A DNA stretch of 64,000 nt from Phallusia mammillata (Eukaryota > Chordata > Ascidiacea > Phlebobranchia > Ascidiidae): NCBI GenBank assembly GCA_003260075.1, contig QLIY01000015.1:217724-281723 (forward strand), given 5' to 3'. The first letter of the stretch is position 1. Every line of letters begins with the position of its first letter. The notes under the pieces were generated by a model, which was given only the letters and a program-made list of their open reading frames with translations, ran no database searches and was not told where the DNA came from. Of the stretch, positions 62,440-64,000 are shown piece after piece. A program made the position numbers and the translations under genes.

Positions 62440-63870
62440 CTAACCTCAAATCAAAGTGTGGTTTAGTTTCGCACGTGCACACTACGCGACTTCGTTTCAA
62501 ATCTGCAAACCGAAACGAACTCAGTAAAAATAAGGTGATAACAGCTCGCTCATAGTAATGTCAATTCGGAAAAGCTTTTTTTTAGTTCTTTGTGCTTCTC
62601 ACGCTTTGTTACGTCTCAAGGACTTTAGACTTCAATTTTCACCACGGGTGGTTTCTTTTGAAAAAAAAACAGAACGCCCGTTTTCTTCCTACTTCCTACT
62701 AGACCGAAAATAATTCTTGGAAATATCGTAATTTCTTGTTTGTTTTTTAAACCTTTAGGAGGGTGTTCAATAGAAAAAAAAACGATTTTAATTAGGAAAG
62801 TGCTATTCTCCAAAAAAAGATAAGTAATAGGTTGCACTATACCACGTCCTCATGGAAATTACGCTACTTTTTGGTTTGTATTTGTTAAGTATCATGCGCT
62901 GCATTGTACCTTATGTCTGATTCTGTTTCTATATTCCAAACCATAAACGGTTTGCAAAAAAGTCAACATAGTCATGTAAAGCGCCATTTGCCGAGTTAAC
63001 ATCATAAATCAAACTGCGATAGTGCGGTTATCGCTACTACTTGACCATGTGTGTGTAACGTTGTCGTGTAATAACCCTGTAGCGGAACAGTTCCTTTCGT
63101 GTGTCAGGTAACTGATGCTTTTCTAGGTAATTTTAACTGAACTTTTTTAGAGCCCTTGTTTGCAGCAAGCACTACTCACTGTAAAATATCAAATTGTAAG
63201 AATAGGAAAACGTTTGCACAGCGAGTGGAAATGTTGCGTTTAAATCAATTAACCTAAATCGAAACTTCTGATGGATAAACACATAGGTGTGTGGTAGTAT
63301 AAAGAAGCAGCGGTTTTTCAATCATTGGCCGTTTGTATATCTTTTACCAAATAGCGTTGTACGCTGGCACCCCATAAGAACAAACCACCTAATACCTAAG
63401 TGTTTTTCATCAGCACGAAAGTAGCTAAAAACATTTTAGGCGCCAATAAAGGTGAGAAAGCTATGCTGCTTTCAAATTATTCCCCATGTTACACAATGGA
63501 TCGTAGTTGACAAACTGACCGGCCCACGCAATAAAAATACACAGGCCGTGGGCAAGCATATCGTTTATTAATCGTACAGCAATATAGCAAACTAACAGTG
63601 AATGTTTGGAGTAGCGATTGATTTATCGTTTCGCCGTAGACTCGACAGTCGGCAAATATTAGCCTCGTGGCCTCCCAAAATTGCCCTTAAGATTCGGCGA
63701 ATACACACCAGAAAGGGGCGTGTTGCACACTATATCGGTGCAATGAATAACGTTAACTTTGACTTATTGTGTGGAAATTTCATGTTATTAACCAGATTGG
63801 GCCGGCATTGGCTGTTGCGTGCGCTTGCGTAGGCAGCTGAATTTGATAAGCATTCTTGCTTGTTGAGAAC
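62440..63870. other. Region upstream of filament rod exons
   Basis: The head/coil 1A exon is expected here or beyond the right edge, but no LNDR-type sequence was found on the minus strand. Confidence 0.4.
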
Positions 63871-63874
63871 TTAC

Positions 63875-63895
63875 CGCAAACGTTTTAGGTGACAT
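63875..63895 (-). CDS. Possible short first coding exon
   Basis: ACAAAATGTCACC gives a good start context; seven codons (MSPKTFA) end at a consensus donor GTAAGT. It could start the filament gene or another transcript, but no partner exon is identified. Confidence 0.2.
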
Positions 63896-64000
63896 TTTGT
63901 TGTCAATTGTCACGTTATGTAACAAAGGTAGTTCTTTTTTGCCCGTGTTTTATTCTAGTAAAAGTCAGCAGTAAAAGGCGTAACTTAAACGTTTTTCGTG

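Overview
The window is animal nuclear DNA. It is AT-rich, its genes are split by short GT-AG introns, and it carries hAT-type miniature elements and hammerhead-ribozyme repeats. The intermediate filament gene has the short coil 1B of chordate cytoplasmic filaments, and the proteins are clearly but distantly like their vertebrate counterparts. Short introns, strong allelic differences and this divergence point to a tunicate (ascidian). The species is not determined. Every gene I can support lies on the minus strand.

Layout. 357-1503: most of ITPA, the house-cleaning pyrophosphatase, whose 3' end lies off the left edge. 2348-6342: complete CDC6 in nine exons. 7522-17065: PIDD1, the LRR/ZU5/UPA/death-domain scaffold of the PIDDosome, in at least 17 exons, with several exons broken or repeated by assembly joins. 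17-21 kb: repeats only. 21.5, 35.3-36.1 and 46.4-47.7 kb: three small secreted propeptide genes, each with a signal-peptide exon of 77-80 nt ending in phase 2. One encodes a PACAP/secretin-like amidated peptide, one a GLP-like peptide, and one an unclassified helical peptide. 55.25-61.7 kb: a cytoplasmic intermediate filament gene with two possible C-terminal tails and its 5' end missing. Between these are long stretches without recognisable genes, holding hAT elements, a TA-flanked MITE, a tRNA-like SINE relic, a minisatellite and hammerhead motifs.

The most pervasive signal is technical. There are 24 runs of at least 10 G (C after 50.7 kb), and nearly all sit between two near-identical copies of the local sequence. 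One pair differs by a hAT insertion with a perfect 8-bp target duplication. These pairs are best read as two haplotypes stitched in series, not as biological duplications, and they corrupt several gene models.

How the genes fit together: ITPA, CDC6 and PIDD1 belong to nucleotide hygiene, replication licensing and damage or centrosome surveillance, but I see no operon, since the gaps are 0.8-1.2 kb. E2F-like sites precede ITPA and PIDD1. The three peptide genes may be a local cluster of class B GPCR ligands. That is the most interesting biological candidate here.
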